56,453 bases of DNA from Gammaproteobacteria bacterium (GTDB lineage Bacteria > Pseudomonadota > Gammaproteobacteria > GCA-001735895). Shown here piece after piece: positions 28,801 through 36,780 of this stretch (its first letter is position 1; every line of letters begins with the position of its first letter). The DNA lies in assembly GCA_014382695.1 (NCBI GenBank), contig JACNJF010000128.1:1-56453 (forward strand). Reading direction: 5' to 3'. Both the position numbers and the translations under genes were made by a program. The notes under the pieces were generated by a model. The model did not search any database. It had not been told where the DNA came from and saw only the letters and a list, made by a program, of their open reading frames with translations.

Positions 28801-29877
28801 ATGGAACGTATAAAAAAGTTTGCAGTACTTATAGCGGCAGTGCTTTTATCACTAACATTGATTTCATGTGGCAGCAGTAGCTCTACACCTGCCAGCAGTA
28901 ACACTCCAACAAGCACAACATTATCGGGTACAGCAGCGACCGGAGCGCCGATTGCAGGATTTGTTTATGCTAAAGATGCAACGGGCACAGAAGTTAATGT
29001 CGCGACCGGCACCACCGGTAGCTTTACTCTGGATGTAACTGGAATGACACCGCCTTTCATGGTGAGGGTAGTTCCTGATAACTCTTCAGCGACACTTTAT
29101 TCCTATGCCAGCGCTATTGAGCAGATAGTCAATGTGACACCATTGACTAATTTGACGATGTTTTTAGCCAATAGCAGTGCGAACCTGGATGTTCTGTATA
29201 ACACATGGAATGGCGCAGGTGTAACCGGCGCGGCAGTAATCGCAGCGCAGAAAGTTGTCAATGCTAACTTGCTGGCTGAGTTTACTGCGGCCGGTTTAAG
29301 TGGCAACAGTTATGATTTCATGACCACGGCATTTGCTGCCAATGGTTTGGGTTTTGATGCGGTTCTGGATGCGCTCAAGGTTGTAGTAAATAATACGGCG
29401 GGTAGTTTTACGTTAGCCGATGTCTCCAATGCGCCATTAGGCTTTAATGCGGCTATTGATGTCAGTGCTATTAGCATCGGTGGGGCTAGTGGCTCTGGTT
29501 CTGGTGGGGGCGGTACCTCGTCTGCGCTGAGCTTTGTTCCAGGAAACTGTATTTTGCAAACGAATGGCAACAACCTGTGCACACCGAATGCGGTCGTGGC
29601 ATTTGGCCCCATCACCGTCACCGACACAGGTACGGGTAATACCTGTACCGTCGACTATGATGGCAATGGAACACTCCATTTCGAAGGGGGCGGCCAAACA
29701 GACACCCTGACCGTTACCCAGTTCGCAATTGGTGGCGCTTCTCTCAGCGGTCCGACGAACATAATCGTTACTCCAGGGAGTATTACCCTGCATATCGATG
29801 AGTCAGAGCAGATTGACTTTGTCCTCCGGGTCAATCCGAACTTCTCTACCGTACGGTGCCAGAATATCGCTGGCTGA
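28801..29877 (+). CDS. Putative lipoprotein with carboxypeptidase-regulatory-like repeat
   Basis: The protein has 358 aa. An N-terminal lipoprotein signal ends in the lipobox LISC (Cys at about residue 23), with a Ser/Thr-rich tether (GSSSSTPASSNTPTS) after it. A domain resembling the carboxypeptidase-regulatory-like fold follows (LSGTAATGAPIAGFVYAKD ... GSFTLDVTG). The middle is helical, and a glycine-rich hinge (GGASGSGSGGGG) precedes a C-terminal beta-rich part containing four Cys. The family function is unknown; it is probably a surface or periplasm-facing outer-membrane lipoprotein. A strong GGAGAGAG ribosome site precedes the ATG. It has its own terminator and appears monocistronic. Ser/Thr/Ala/Gly-rich composition differs from neighbours. 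Confidence 0.8.
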   Translation: MERIKKFAVLIAAVLLSLTLISCGSSSSTPASSNTPTSTTLSGTAATGAPIAGFVYAKDATGTEVNVATGTTGSFTLDVTGMTPPFMVRVVPDNSSATLYSYASAIEQIVNVTPLTNLTMFLANSSANLDVLYNTWNGAGVTGAAVIAAQKVVNANLLAEFTAAGLSGNSYDFMTTAFAANGLGFDAVLDALKVVVNNTAGSFTLADVSNAPLGFNAAIDVSAISIGGASGSGSGGGGTSSALSFVPGNCILQTNGNNLCTPNAVVAFGPITVTDTGTGNTCTVDYDGNGTLHFEGGGQTDTLTVTQFAIGGASLSGPTNIIVTPGSITLHIDESEQIDFVLRVNPNFSTVRCQNIAG

Positions 29878-29887
29878 TCGCCCTCAG

Positions 29888-29922
29888 AGAGTCAGGAGGC
29901 AGTGCCTCCTGACTCATTTTTA
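29888..29922 (+). terminator. Rho-independent terminator after the lipoprotein gene
   Basis: A stem AGTCAGGAGGC / GCCTCCTGACT with a three-base loop is followed by CATTTTTAA. The stem is strong and perfectly paired, ten bases after the stop codon. Confidence 0.9.
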
Positions 29923-29982
29923 ATTGCAGGTGCAATCGGGCTAGATTTTAGAGCAGCTCAATTAATTTGAATATTTTTGTGA

Positions 29983-30303
29983 GTGCACGGTAGCCCCACG
30001 CGGACGACTGCAGGGAATATAGCCCATACGCTTGCGGTAAGCTTCAAGCTGGACCTTGAGATCGCCGCCGATCACAGCATCGTGTTTTGCTTTGATGCTA
30101 GTCCCTTTGCTGTTGATAAATGTGCTGGATCACCCAGTAGCGGACCATCAACTAACGCGGCAGTGGAACTGGGGTGCCATGGAGCTAACACGCCAGTAAT
30201 TGCAGGATATGACCCAGATTACGGCATAGATACTGGAGTTGTTGCTGATTTCCTTTGCGAGGTGTTTTGGTCGAAGGGCGCTTTGTTTGGCGACGTTACC
30301 TGA
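29983..30303 (+). CDS. Unrecognised open reading frame, 106 codons
   Basis: A GTG-started frame gives a protein with no recognised motif, no signal peptide and five cysteines. It starts directly after an in-frame stop. No Shine-Dalgarno sequence is visible, and the codon use looks unlike the surrounding genes. It could be a remnant of a transferred or broken gene, or chance. Nothing clearer is seen in either strand of 29923-30337. It converges with the chalcone-isomerase-like gene. Confidence 0.2.
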   Translation: MHGSPTRTTAGNIAHTLAVSFKLDLEIAADHSIVFCFDASPFAVDKCAGSPSSGPSTNAAVELGCHGANTPVIAGYDPDYGIDTGVVADFLCEVFWSKGALFGDVT

Positions 30304-30337
30304 GCGGCAGCTTTTTTTAAAACCGATTCAGACTGAA

Positions 30338-30907
30338 TTATTCCAGCCCGAGCATGCCTTTCTTGAGTTTTTTGTCGGCTGGATGGTTGCCGAGCCATAT
30401 TTCGAGCAGGGCATTCTTGAAGTCTTCGCCCAGAATAATGCCCAGTAGCACATCGTTTTTGCTCAGACTGGTACCTTTATCCGGTACATAGTCAATGATG
30501 TAGCGGTCACCTTTGAGTGCACTTTCATTGAACAGGCCATAAAAGCTGGAAATTTCGGCCTTCAGGGCCTTCAGCTTTTCTGCGGACTGGTTCTTTTCGA
30601 AGCCTTCTTTCCACGCGATCAGCAGTTTTTCCGGGGTGACTTCACTGTAGACAAAATCGAGTTGAATGCGGAACGCATTGGGCTGGGATAATATATCGGC
30701 GACATTGTAGGAGGCTTTTGCCAGATACAGTGAGCCGACATAGATATCGATCCACAGTTTCTCTCTTAAGCCCATGCCGTTCAGAATCAGGGTTTCCTGA
30801 TTGGCGCTGATTATCGTGTCGGCTACCGTTACTCCGGCCAGTTCTTTAGCCTGGGCAGGAGATGCCAGACACAAAAACAACAGAGCCGGAATCAGCAGCC
30901 TGGGCAT
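30338..30907 (-). CDS. Chalcone isomerase-like secreted protein
   Basis: The protein has 189 aa with a Sec signal peptide (MPRLLIPALLFLCLASPAQA, cleavage at AQA-KE). The mature part matches bacterial chalcone-isomerase-like proteins (Chalcone_3-type): ILNGMGLREKLWIDIYVGSL, FVYSEVTPEKLLIAWKEGF and the DRYIIDYVPDKG region. These proteins have the fold of plant chalcone isomerase, but no flavonoid activity should be assumed; some relatives bind fatty acids. It follows the thioredoxin gene by one base, so the two are surely co-transcribed. Confidence 0.85.
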   Translation of the reverse strand: MPRLLIPALLFLCLASPAQAKELAGVTVADTIISANQETLILNGMGLREKLWIDIYVGSLYLAKASYNVADILSQPNAFRIQLDFVYSEVTPEKLLIAWKEGFEKNQSAEKLKALKAEISSFYGLFNESALKGDRYIIDYVPDKGTSLSKNDVLLGIILGEDFKNALLEIWLGNHPADKKLKKGMLGLE

Positions 30908-30908
30908 A

Positions 30909-31265
30909 TCAGCTTTTGCCTTTGGTTTTGCGCACTTCGTCCATGTCCAGAGCCTTGATCTTGGTGATCAGCTCACCAATCGCATTTTCCGGGATACTGC
31001 CAGGCTGAGCAAAGACTAGCATGGATTCTCTGAAAACCATGATGGTGGGTATGGAGCGGATACTGAAATGGGCGGCAATTTCCTTTTCCACTTCGGTATT
31101 GACCTTGGAGAAAATAATATCGGGATGACTCTCCGATGCGGTTTCAAAAATAGGAGCAAACTGTTTACAGGGTCCACACCAGGGAGCCCAGAAATCAAAG
31201 ATGACGATGTTATTGTCTTCGACCAGGGCTTCAATATTTTCTCTTGTTGCAACTACAACTGCCAC
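30909..31265 (-). CDS. Thioredoxin-family protein
   Basis: The protein has 118 aa, cytoplasmic and without a signal peptide. It carries the classical active site WAPWCGPCKQF and the cis-Pro in IRSIPTIMVF. The start is a GTG at 31265 with AGGAG eight bases upstream; the nearby ATG at 31270 is out of frame and leads at once to a stop. It is likely a thiol-disulfide reductase. It differs from TrxA by its short C-terminal tail rich in Lys. It is coupled to the chalcone-isomerase-like gene. The 145 bases upstream are AT-rich and probably hold its promoter. Confidence 0.92.
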   Translation of the reverse strand: MAVVVATRENIEALVEDNNIVIFDFWAPWCGPCKQFAPIFETASESHPDIIFSKVNTEVEKEIAAHFSIRSIPTIMVFRESMLVFAQPGSIPENAIGELITKIKALDMDEVRKTKGKS

Positions 31266-31410
31266 TTCATTAACTCCTGCTTAAATTGATATTTCAGTTT
31301 TAATATTACTAAAACTGACTGGTTTTCTAATATAGATGGATTAGCCAAATTTGACAATTGTTATAAGCAATTCCGAGCTCAACATTGTTACTGGCATGAC
31401 CTGTGATAAG

Positions 31411-31992
31411 TTAGCCGGGTTTTATGTATTGAATCACGCCTAATCGTATCAGTTCGGCGTGTAAAATCATGGCGCGGTCATGACAGATGGGAACTTCCAG
31501 TAACTGCTGCTTGAGCTGGTTGGCGAGTGGTAACAGGTAAATCAACTGATACATGGTGGCGTTAAAATCGAGCGTCTGGGGCGCTGTATTCTTACCCGAA
31601 GAGACATGCTTTAACAGCTCTGACATGTAGTAATACTGATCGGGAACTTCGACATTACAGTCATCTTCGATTAGTTTCACATCAGCCACGATCAGACCGT
31701 TCGGCTGGATTTTGCTGGAGAGTACCTCGAAGCGTTGCTCACCTGCGACGGTAATGCCGAGCAGACCATCGTCACGATTCTGCCAGTCGATCACTCGGGC
31801 GCTGGTGCCAATGTTATAGATGTCGGCATCGCTGCTGGTTTCGGTGCCGCGATAAATGAGTACTACGCCAAAGGCTTTATCTTCGCGCAGGCAGTCGGCA
31901 ACCATATCGGTATAACGCGCCTCAAATACTTTTAGCGGAAGCTTGTTGCCGGGTAGTAAAACGGTTTTGAGTGGAAAAAGGGCCAGTTCCAT
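31411..31992 (-). CDS. Lon N-terminal-like (LON substrate-binding) domain protein
   Basis: The protein has 193 aa and consists of a single LON substrate-binding domain: LALFPLKTVLLPGNKLPLKVFEARY at the start, then DKAFGVVLIYRG and LGITVAGEQRFEVLS. No ATPase or protease domain is present. The ATG at 31992 is chosen because GGAG stands eight bases upstream; ten extra residues from 32022 overlap ubiX and are unlikely. It is last in the mpl-kinase-ubiX group, two bases after the ubiX stop. Function is unknown; peptide or protein binding is a guess from the fold. Confidence 0.88.
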   Translation of the reverse strand: MELALFPLKTVLLPGNKLPLKVFEARYTDMVADCLREDKAFGVVLIYRGTETSSDADIYNIGTSARVIDWQNRDDGLLGITVAGEQRFEVLSSKIQPNGLIVADVKLIEDDCNVEVPDQYYYMSELLKHVSSGKNTAPQTLDFNATMYQLIYLLPLANQLKQQLLEVPICHDRAMILHAELIRLGVIQYIKPG

Positions 31993-31994
31993 AC

Positions 31995-32615
31995 TTACTC
32001 CTGTACCTGCTCGGTTCCCCACCGGGGTGATAGATGGTTGGCGATTTCGAGTTGATCCAGGATGCGGCTGACAACAAAATCGATCAGGTCCTGAACCGAA
32101 TCTACGCCCTGATAAAAAGCCGGGTTGGGGGGCAGGATGATGACGCCAAGGCGGGATAGTTTCAACATGTTTTCAAGGTGCAGGCTGGAAAAAGGGGTTT
32201 CACGCGGGACCACTACCAGTTTCCTGCGTTCCTTGATGATGACGTCGGCGGCACGATGGATCAGATTGTTACTGATGCCCTGTGCAACCGATGCCAGCGT
32301 GCCCATGGAGCAGGGGCAGATGACCATGGCATCGGCCACCGAGGTGCCGCTGGCGACGGGCGCAATCCACTGGTCTTTAGCGTAGACGCGCAGTTGATCG
32401 CTGCTGCAGGCGAAGTGCTGGCATAGTTTCTGTTGCATTTTTTGCGGGCTGGCGGGCAGATTAAGGGCTGTTTCCATTGCCATCACAATCTGCCCCGGTT
32501 GCGAGCAGATAAACTGTACCCTGACCTTGCTCAGCAGTAACTGCTCCAGCAGGCGCAGGGTATAGGGAGCGCCGGAAGCGCCGGTCATGGCGACGGTAAT
32601 GGTTCTGCCGGTCAT
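31995..32615 (-). CDS. ubiX: UbiX family flavin prenyltransferase
   Basis: This enzyme prenylates FMN with dimethylallyl phosphate to make prenylated FMN, the cofactor of UbiD-type decarboxylases in ubiquinone synthesis. The protein is 206 aa. Motifs are VAMTGASGAPY at the N-terminus, VASGTSVADAMVICPCSMGTLA, the RRKLVVVPRETPFS segment and the ILPPNPAFYQ region. The start codon overlaps the kinase stop as ATGA, so translation is coupled. In Pseudomonas ubiX directly follows mpl; here a kinase gene stands between. Confidence 0.95.
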   Translation of the reverse strand: MTGRTITVAMTGASGAPYTLRLLEQLLLSKVRVQFICSQPGQIVMAMETALNLPASPQKMQQKLCQHFACSSDQLRVYAKDQWIAPVASGTSVADAMVICPCSMGTLASVAQGISNNLIHRAADVIIKERRKLVVVPRETPFSSLHLENMLKLSRLGVIILPPNPAFYQGVDSVQDLIDFVVSRILDQLEIANHLSPRWGTEQVQE

Positions 32616-33907
32616 GGTAACAACCCCGTTCTGTCCCGCTCGATGAGCGCCGGGGTGGCTTTGGATAGTCGGCCCACCAGAGTTTCCAGGAAAACCCGAT
32701 AATACTGCAGCTGAGTTTCCAGTGAGGTATTATCCAGTAACGATTTACTCACCAGCATGATGGTGACATCGGTGCGCGCGGTGATTGTGGCGTGGTGCGT
32801 TTCCTGACGGATAAAGGCGGTTTCGCCAAAACAGTCTCCCTGATACATCAGGCCGATGTTTTTATCGTTTCTCCTCACGCTGGCGCTGCCTCTGGTCATG
32901 ATATAAAACGACGATTCTATCTCACCTTCAGAGATAATGGTCTGACCTTTTTTGAAGTCCATCCAGTCACTGGCAGAGACCACTTCATTCACTTGTGCGT
33001 CGCTAAAGCTTTTGAAAAAAGCAAGCTGGCGTAGAGTCGCGTATTTTTCCTTCTGGTCTATCCGTTCACCAACGCCGCGTAAACGACCGTAGGTTCGGGA
33101 TAGGATATCGGCCAGCTGTTCAGCGTTCTGATAACGGTCTTCGATGTTCTTGCTCAGGCATTTTTCCACGATATCAATCACCTGCTGTGGTAGATCAGGT
33201 CGAATAATGGATAGTGAATCCGGCTCCAGCTCGAGTATTTGCTGGGTCAGGCTTTCCAGCGTAGCGGCCTTGAACAGGGGGCGGCGTGCCAGCAGTGCAT
33301 ACATGACTGCACCGAGCGAATAAATATCCGACTGTTCGACCAGACAGGTTTCTTCGTGCAGCTGTTCCGGCGGCAGGTACATCGGACTACCTTTGAGGGT
33401 CTGGTCGCTGCTCTGGCCCTGATCAAAATGGGCGATGCTGAAGTCCATGATTTTTACTTCGCCTTCATGGCTTAGCATGATATTACCGGGTTTCAGATCA
33501 CGATGAATAATGCCCTGACGGTGCACATAATCGAGACCCTTGGCGCACTGATAGATCACATCTATGATCTGATTGGTGGTTAGAACGCGTGGTCCGTTAA
33601 TGAAGTGCTGCAGGGTTTCGCCATCCACAAACTCCATCACGATGTAGTTAAGATTGTCCTGCTGTCCGGCATCGTAGATCGAGATGACGGCAGGATGATG
33701 CATGCGTCCGGCGGCATAGATTTCAGCGAAAAAACCTTCGCGCAGCTTTTGCGCCAGCTGTGGGTTGTTTTGATCGAACTCATGCGAAACCTTGATCGCG
33801 ACTTCACGCTGCACAAACGGGTCAAACGCTTCGTAAACCGCACCCATAGAGCCCTGACCGATCTTCTGTTTGATCTGGTATTTGGATACTTTAAGCGGGA
33901 TAGCCAT
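32612..33907 (-). CDS. Eukaryotic-type Ser/Thr protein kinase with C-terminal cNMP-binding-like domain
   Basis: The protein has 431 aa, cytoplasmic with no membrane helix. The kinase domain (about 10-265) has a glycine-rich loop IGQGSMGAVYEAF, the lysine in EVAIKV (Lys39), catalytic HRDLKPGN (135-142) and SDIYSLGAVMYALL. The metal motif is DFS (155-157) instead of DFG. A cyclic-nucleotide-binding-like domain follows (about 300-395): FFKSFSDAQVNEV and the phosphate cassette FGETAFIRQETHHATITA, where the usual Arg before A-T is His, so ligand binding is uncertain. The gene overlaps mpl by 17 bases and ubiX by four. No PP2C phosphatase is nearby. Targets are unknown. Confidence 0.93.
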   Translation of the reverse strand: MAIPLKVSKYQIKQKIGQGSMGAVYEAFDPFVQREVAIKVSHEFDQNNPQLAQKLREGFFAEIYAAGRMHHPAVISIYDAGQQDNLNYIVMEFVDGETLQHFINGPRVLTTNQIIDVIYQCAKGLDYVHRQGIIHRDLKPGNIMLSHEGEVKIMDFSIAHFDQGQSSDQTLKGSPMYLPPEQLHEETCLVEQSDIYSLGAVMYALLARRPLFKAATLESLTQQILELEPDSLSIIRPDLPQQVIDIVEKCLSKNIEDRYQNAEQLADILSRTYGRLRGVGERIDQKEKYATLRQLAFFKSFSDAQVNEVVSASDWMDFKKGQTIISEGEIESSFYIMTRGSASVRRNDKNIGLMYQGDCFGETAFIRQETHHATITARTDVTIMLVSKSLLDNTSLETQLQYYRVFLETLVGRLSKATPALIERDRTGLLP

Positions 33908-35264
33908 TGCTCCAGGCCCCCCGTCGCTGTTGCAAAGCCTGGATCAGTTTCTGGTGGATGCCGCCAAAGCCTCCGTTACTCATGATGACGATCTGGTCGC
34001 CGGGCTGTACGGTGTCCAGCAGACGTTGAATGATTTGCTCAAGGGTCGGATAGATATGCACCCGATCAGGCTGAGGCGTATCCATCGATTGCAGCTTCCA
34101 TTTGAGCGCGCCATTATCGAAAATGATGACCTGGTCGGCCTGATTGAAAGCGGCACCGAGAGTTTTTTCATGCACCCCCATCTTCATCGTGTTCGAGCGT
34201 GGCTCAAACACCGCGATAAGTTGACCGCGCGTTTGCGCTCGCAGCGCTTCCAGCGTCAGCCGGATGGCGGTTGGGTGATGGGCAAAATCATCGATCAGGG
34301 TGATGTCGTCGATCAGCGCGATGACTTCCTGACGCCGTTTCACCCCCTGATACTGCTGCAACGCTTCCAGACCAACGCTCAGCGGAACGCCGGCATGCTG
34401 TGCCGCGAGCAGGGCAGCGCTGGCATTCAACTGGTTGAACAGCCCGGCCTGTGGCAGATCGAGGGTATAGTTTTTAGCGCCCAGTTTATCCTGTAGCGTC
34501 AGTGTTTGCGGATTCAGTTCGAGAGTGGCCTGCTCGGTACCGAAGCTCTGGGTTTGTGACCAGCAACCCATCGCCAGCACCTGATCGAGGTTTTCATCCT
34601 GGGCGTTATGGACCACCAGTCCCGTCGCGGGCACGATGCGCAACAGATGATGAAACTGGCGTTTGATCGCGTTCAGGTCATCGAAGATATCGGCGTGATC
34701 GAACTCCAGGTTATTCAGGATCAGGGTGCGCGGATGGTAATGCACAAACTTGCTGCGCTTGTCGAAAAAGGCAGTGTCGTATTCATCCGCTTCGATCACG
34801 AAAAAAGGTGACTGACCTAGCCGCGCCGAGCTGTCAAAGTTCTGGGTCAGGCCGCCGATCAGGAAGCCTGGTTGTAGATTGGCGTATTCGAGTATCCAGG
34901 CCAGCATACTGCTGGTGGTGGTTTTGCCGTGGGTACCGGCGACCGCAAGGACCCAGCGCTCCCGCAGCAGGTGTTCATACAGCCACTGCGGGCCGGAGAT
35001 ATAGGGCAGATTCTGATCCAGTATCGCTTCGACCTGTGGATTACCGCGTGAAATCGCATTGCCGATCACGAACAGATCCGCACTGGAATCGAGATTTTCC
35101 ACGCTATAGCCTTCGCGGATATCGATTCCGGCCTGTTGCAGCTGGGTGCTCATGGGCGGGTAGACATTGGCATCCGAGCCCATCACCTGATAGCCCTTTT
35201 CACGTGCCAGCATGGCTATGCCAGCCATAAAAGTGCCACATATCCCCAGAATATAAATTTTCAT
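33891..35264 (-). CDS. mpl: UDP-N-acetylmuramate:L-Ala-gamma-D-Glu-meso-DAP ligase
   Basis: This Mur ligase reattaches recovered murein tripeptide to UDP-MurNAc for cell-wall recycling. The protein is 457 aa. It shows the N-terminal nucleotide-binding IYILGICGTFMAGIAMLA, the ATP loop AGTHGKTTTSS, the EADEYDTAFFDKRSKF segment that distinguishes Mpl from MurC, and DDFAHHPTAIRLTLEAL. It complements the AmpG permease encoded at 17 kb, which imports the muropeptides. It starts at 35264 and ends inside the kinase start region. Confidence 0.96.
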   Translation of the reverse strand: MKIYILGICGTFMAGIAMLAREKGYQVMGSDANVYPPMSTQLQQAGIDIREGYSVENLDSSADLFVIGNAISRGNPQVEAILDQNLPYISGPQWLYEHLLRERWVLAVAGTHGKTTTSSMLAWILEYANLQPGFLIGGLTQNFDSSARLGQSPFFVIEADEYDTAFFDKRSKFVHYHPRTLILNNLEFDHADIFDDLNAIKRQFHHLLRIVPATGLVVHNAQDENLDQVLAMGCWSQTQSFGTEQATLELNPQTLTLQDKLGAKNYTLDLPQAGLFNQLNASAALLAAQHAGVPLSVGLEALQQYQGVKRRQEVIALIDDITLIDDFAHHPTAIRLTLEALRAQTRGQLIAVFEPRSNTMKMGVHEKTLGAAFNQADQVIIFDNGALKWKLQSMDTPQPDRVHIYPTLEQIIQRLLDTVQPGDQIVIMSNGGFGGIHQKLIQALQQRRGAWSNGYPA

Positions 35265-35291
35265 GCTTGTGTTTCGATGATCAAAAATAGC

Positions 35292-35813
35292 TTATAAAAA
35301 ATTGAGTATGATGAATTCGTATATTAATAAGTAGTTAAACGCAATGATAGCGGCAACGATGGTTTTGATCTCAAAAGCACGTTTGAAGATCAATGAAACA
35401 ACCGCCATGTTCCACAGCAGGATTGCCAGATTGAGCTGTACCAGTAATGGATCTGGTGTCTCTGTATTTTGCATATCGGGCAACACGCCTACCAGCAGCA
35501 GGCTGGCGATACTGATGATCAGGTTGATCCCGATCAGGGCCGACAGGGTTTGTAGCAGGCGGCCCTGTTTTTTCTTAAACGTCAGCACCGCATAACTGAT
35601 CAGATATAAAATCAGGATCTCGATCGCGATCTGGACGCCGATCTCAAACAGGTTTTTGACTTCTCCGAGCAGGGCCTGGCCGACCAGTAGATACGCGCCA
35701 ACACTCAATACCAGTGCCGCCGGGCTGTAGGGCAGGCTCGATGGAGACGCCAGAAACAGGCTCATCTGCAGATAAAGTTTGAGGCTAAGCAGCCATGTGC
35801 GGATAGTGTTCAT
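35292..35813 (-). CDS. Small integral membrane protein, unknown function
   Basis: The protein has 173 aa with about four hydrophobic helices (roughly 28-48, 60-82, 92-113, 125-147) and a hydrophobic C-terminal segment to residue 173. No family was recognised with confidence; the profile resembles Yip1-like small membrane proteins. The basic loop FKKKQGR between helices two and three is likely cytoplasmic. It lies six bases after the DsbA-like gene and 27 bases before mpl, so it is part of the same transcription unit. Confidence 0.75.
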   Translation of the reverse strand: MNTIRTWLLSLKLYLQMSLFLASPSSLPYSPAALVLSVGAYLLVGQALLGEVKNLFEIGVQIAIEILILYLISYAVLTFKKKQGRLLQTLSALIGINLIISIASLLLVGVLPDMQNTETPDPLLVQLNLAILLWNMAVVSLIFKRAFEIKTIVAAIIAFNYLLIYEFIILNFL

Positions 35814-35819
35814 AAGCGA

Positions 35820-36455
35820 TCAGGAATCAGAGCTGCGTAGATGGCTGATCTCAGCGAGTATATTCGCTGCGCTCAGGTAATCGAGTTTTAGCGGGTACAG
35901 CTGGTCACCGATCTTTAACACCAGACTGGGATAGCTATTGACGTGGATCGCGCGCACCTGCTCCAGTTCCTCAGCCAGCAGGGTATGGATCTGTTCCGAT
36001 TGCATCAGCTCGGCAAAGGCTTCAGCATCGAGACCGATACGGCTGGCGACTTCGCTCAGGGTATCCAGATCGGAAGGGTTTCTGGCCTGCAGATAATACG
36101 CCTGTTGAATTCCGTAGGTCATCTGATCCGCGCGGTCGGCCAGCTCACGTGCAGCAATGACTGCGCGGCAGGCTGGATAGGTGGAACGACGCGGGGTGTT
36201 TTTGGTCCAGAAATCAAAATTAAAACGGGTGCCGGGGATCACCTGTTGAATGCGCTGCCACGCACCCTGAATATCACGCTGCAGATCGGGAGACATCGGC
36301 TGCTGGCTGTCCGGGGCCAGGCCGCCCACCAGTGTCTGCAGTTGGATATCGGGTGGTAATTGCTGTTTCAGCTGCAGCAGTACCGGACGAAATCCCCAGC
36401 ACCAGCTGCACATCGGGTCATTAACGTAATATAGAATCGTAGTGGCTGGGTTCAT
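35820..36455 (-). CDS. Cytoplasmic DsbA-family oxidoreductase-like protein
   Basis: The protein has 211 aa of the DsbA/FrnE-like thioredoxin fold. The active site is CSWCWGFRP near residue 16, right after the first strand, and there is no signal peptide, so it works in the cytoplasm. Other marks are FDFWTKNTPRRSTYPACRAVIAA, a helical insertion, and the cis-Pro in NSYPSLVLKIG. It is similar to the subfamily that includes YjbH/SpxH-type and 2-hydroxychromene isomerase-like proteins; the substrate is unknown. It is the first gene of the minus-strand group that runs to 31.4 kb. Confidence 0.87.
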   Translation of the reverse strand: MNPATTILYYVNDPMCSWCWGFRPVLLQLKQQLPPDIQLQTLVGGLAPDSQQPMSPDLQRDIQGAWQRIQQVIPGTRFNFDFWTKNTPRRSTYPACRAVIAARELADRADQMTYGIQQAYYLQARNPSDLDTLSEVASRIGLDAEAFAELMQSEQIHTLLAEELEQVRAIHVNSYPSLVLKIGDQLYPLKLDYLSAANILAEISHLRSSDS

Positions 36456-36505
36456 GCAGGGTCATTCCAGGGTTGGTGATTAATAAAAATAACTGACTAC
36501 CCGAG

Positions 36506-36665
36506 TTGATTAAAAAGTCGATAGGGATTCACCACGAAGCTCACGAAGGAAAAAGCAGGTTTGGCTTTGGTTCTGGCTACAGTGGGTCAGTTATCAGCCT
36601 ATTCTACAGTAATAACTTTTGTTCGTGCTCATCGTGTGCTTTGTGGTAGCAAAGCTTTTAATCAA
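36506..36665. repeat. MITE-like element with nested inverted repeats upstream of glyQ
   Basis: Outer ends are inverted copies TTGATTAAAAAG (36506-36517) and CTTTTAATCAA (36655-36665). Just inside, CACCACGAAGCTCACGAA (from 36530) pairs imperfectly with TTCGTGCTCATCGTGTGC-TTTGTGGT (36622-36647). The 160-bp unit has no open frame. Target-site duplication was not evident. The remaining intergenic DNA on both sides (36456-36505 and 36666-36780) holds no gene, only AT-rich sequence that may include the glyQ promoter. Confidence 0.6.
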
Positions 36666-36780
36666 TCCCATACAGTCTGCCTACACAAAGTGACTACAAA
36701 ACTTAATGAGTAACAGGGTACGTTTCTATATACTAACAGGCTATTTTTTTATGTCTCGCCTACTTTAAATTGATTCGTCT

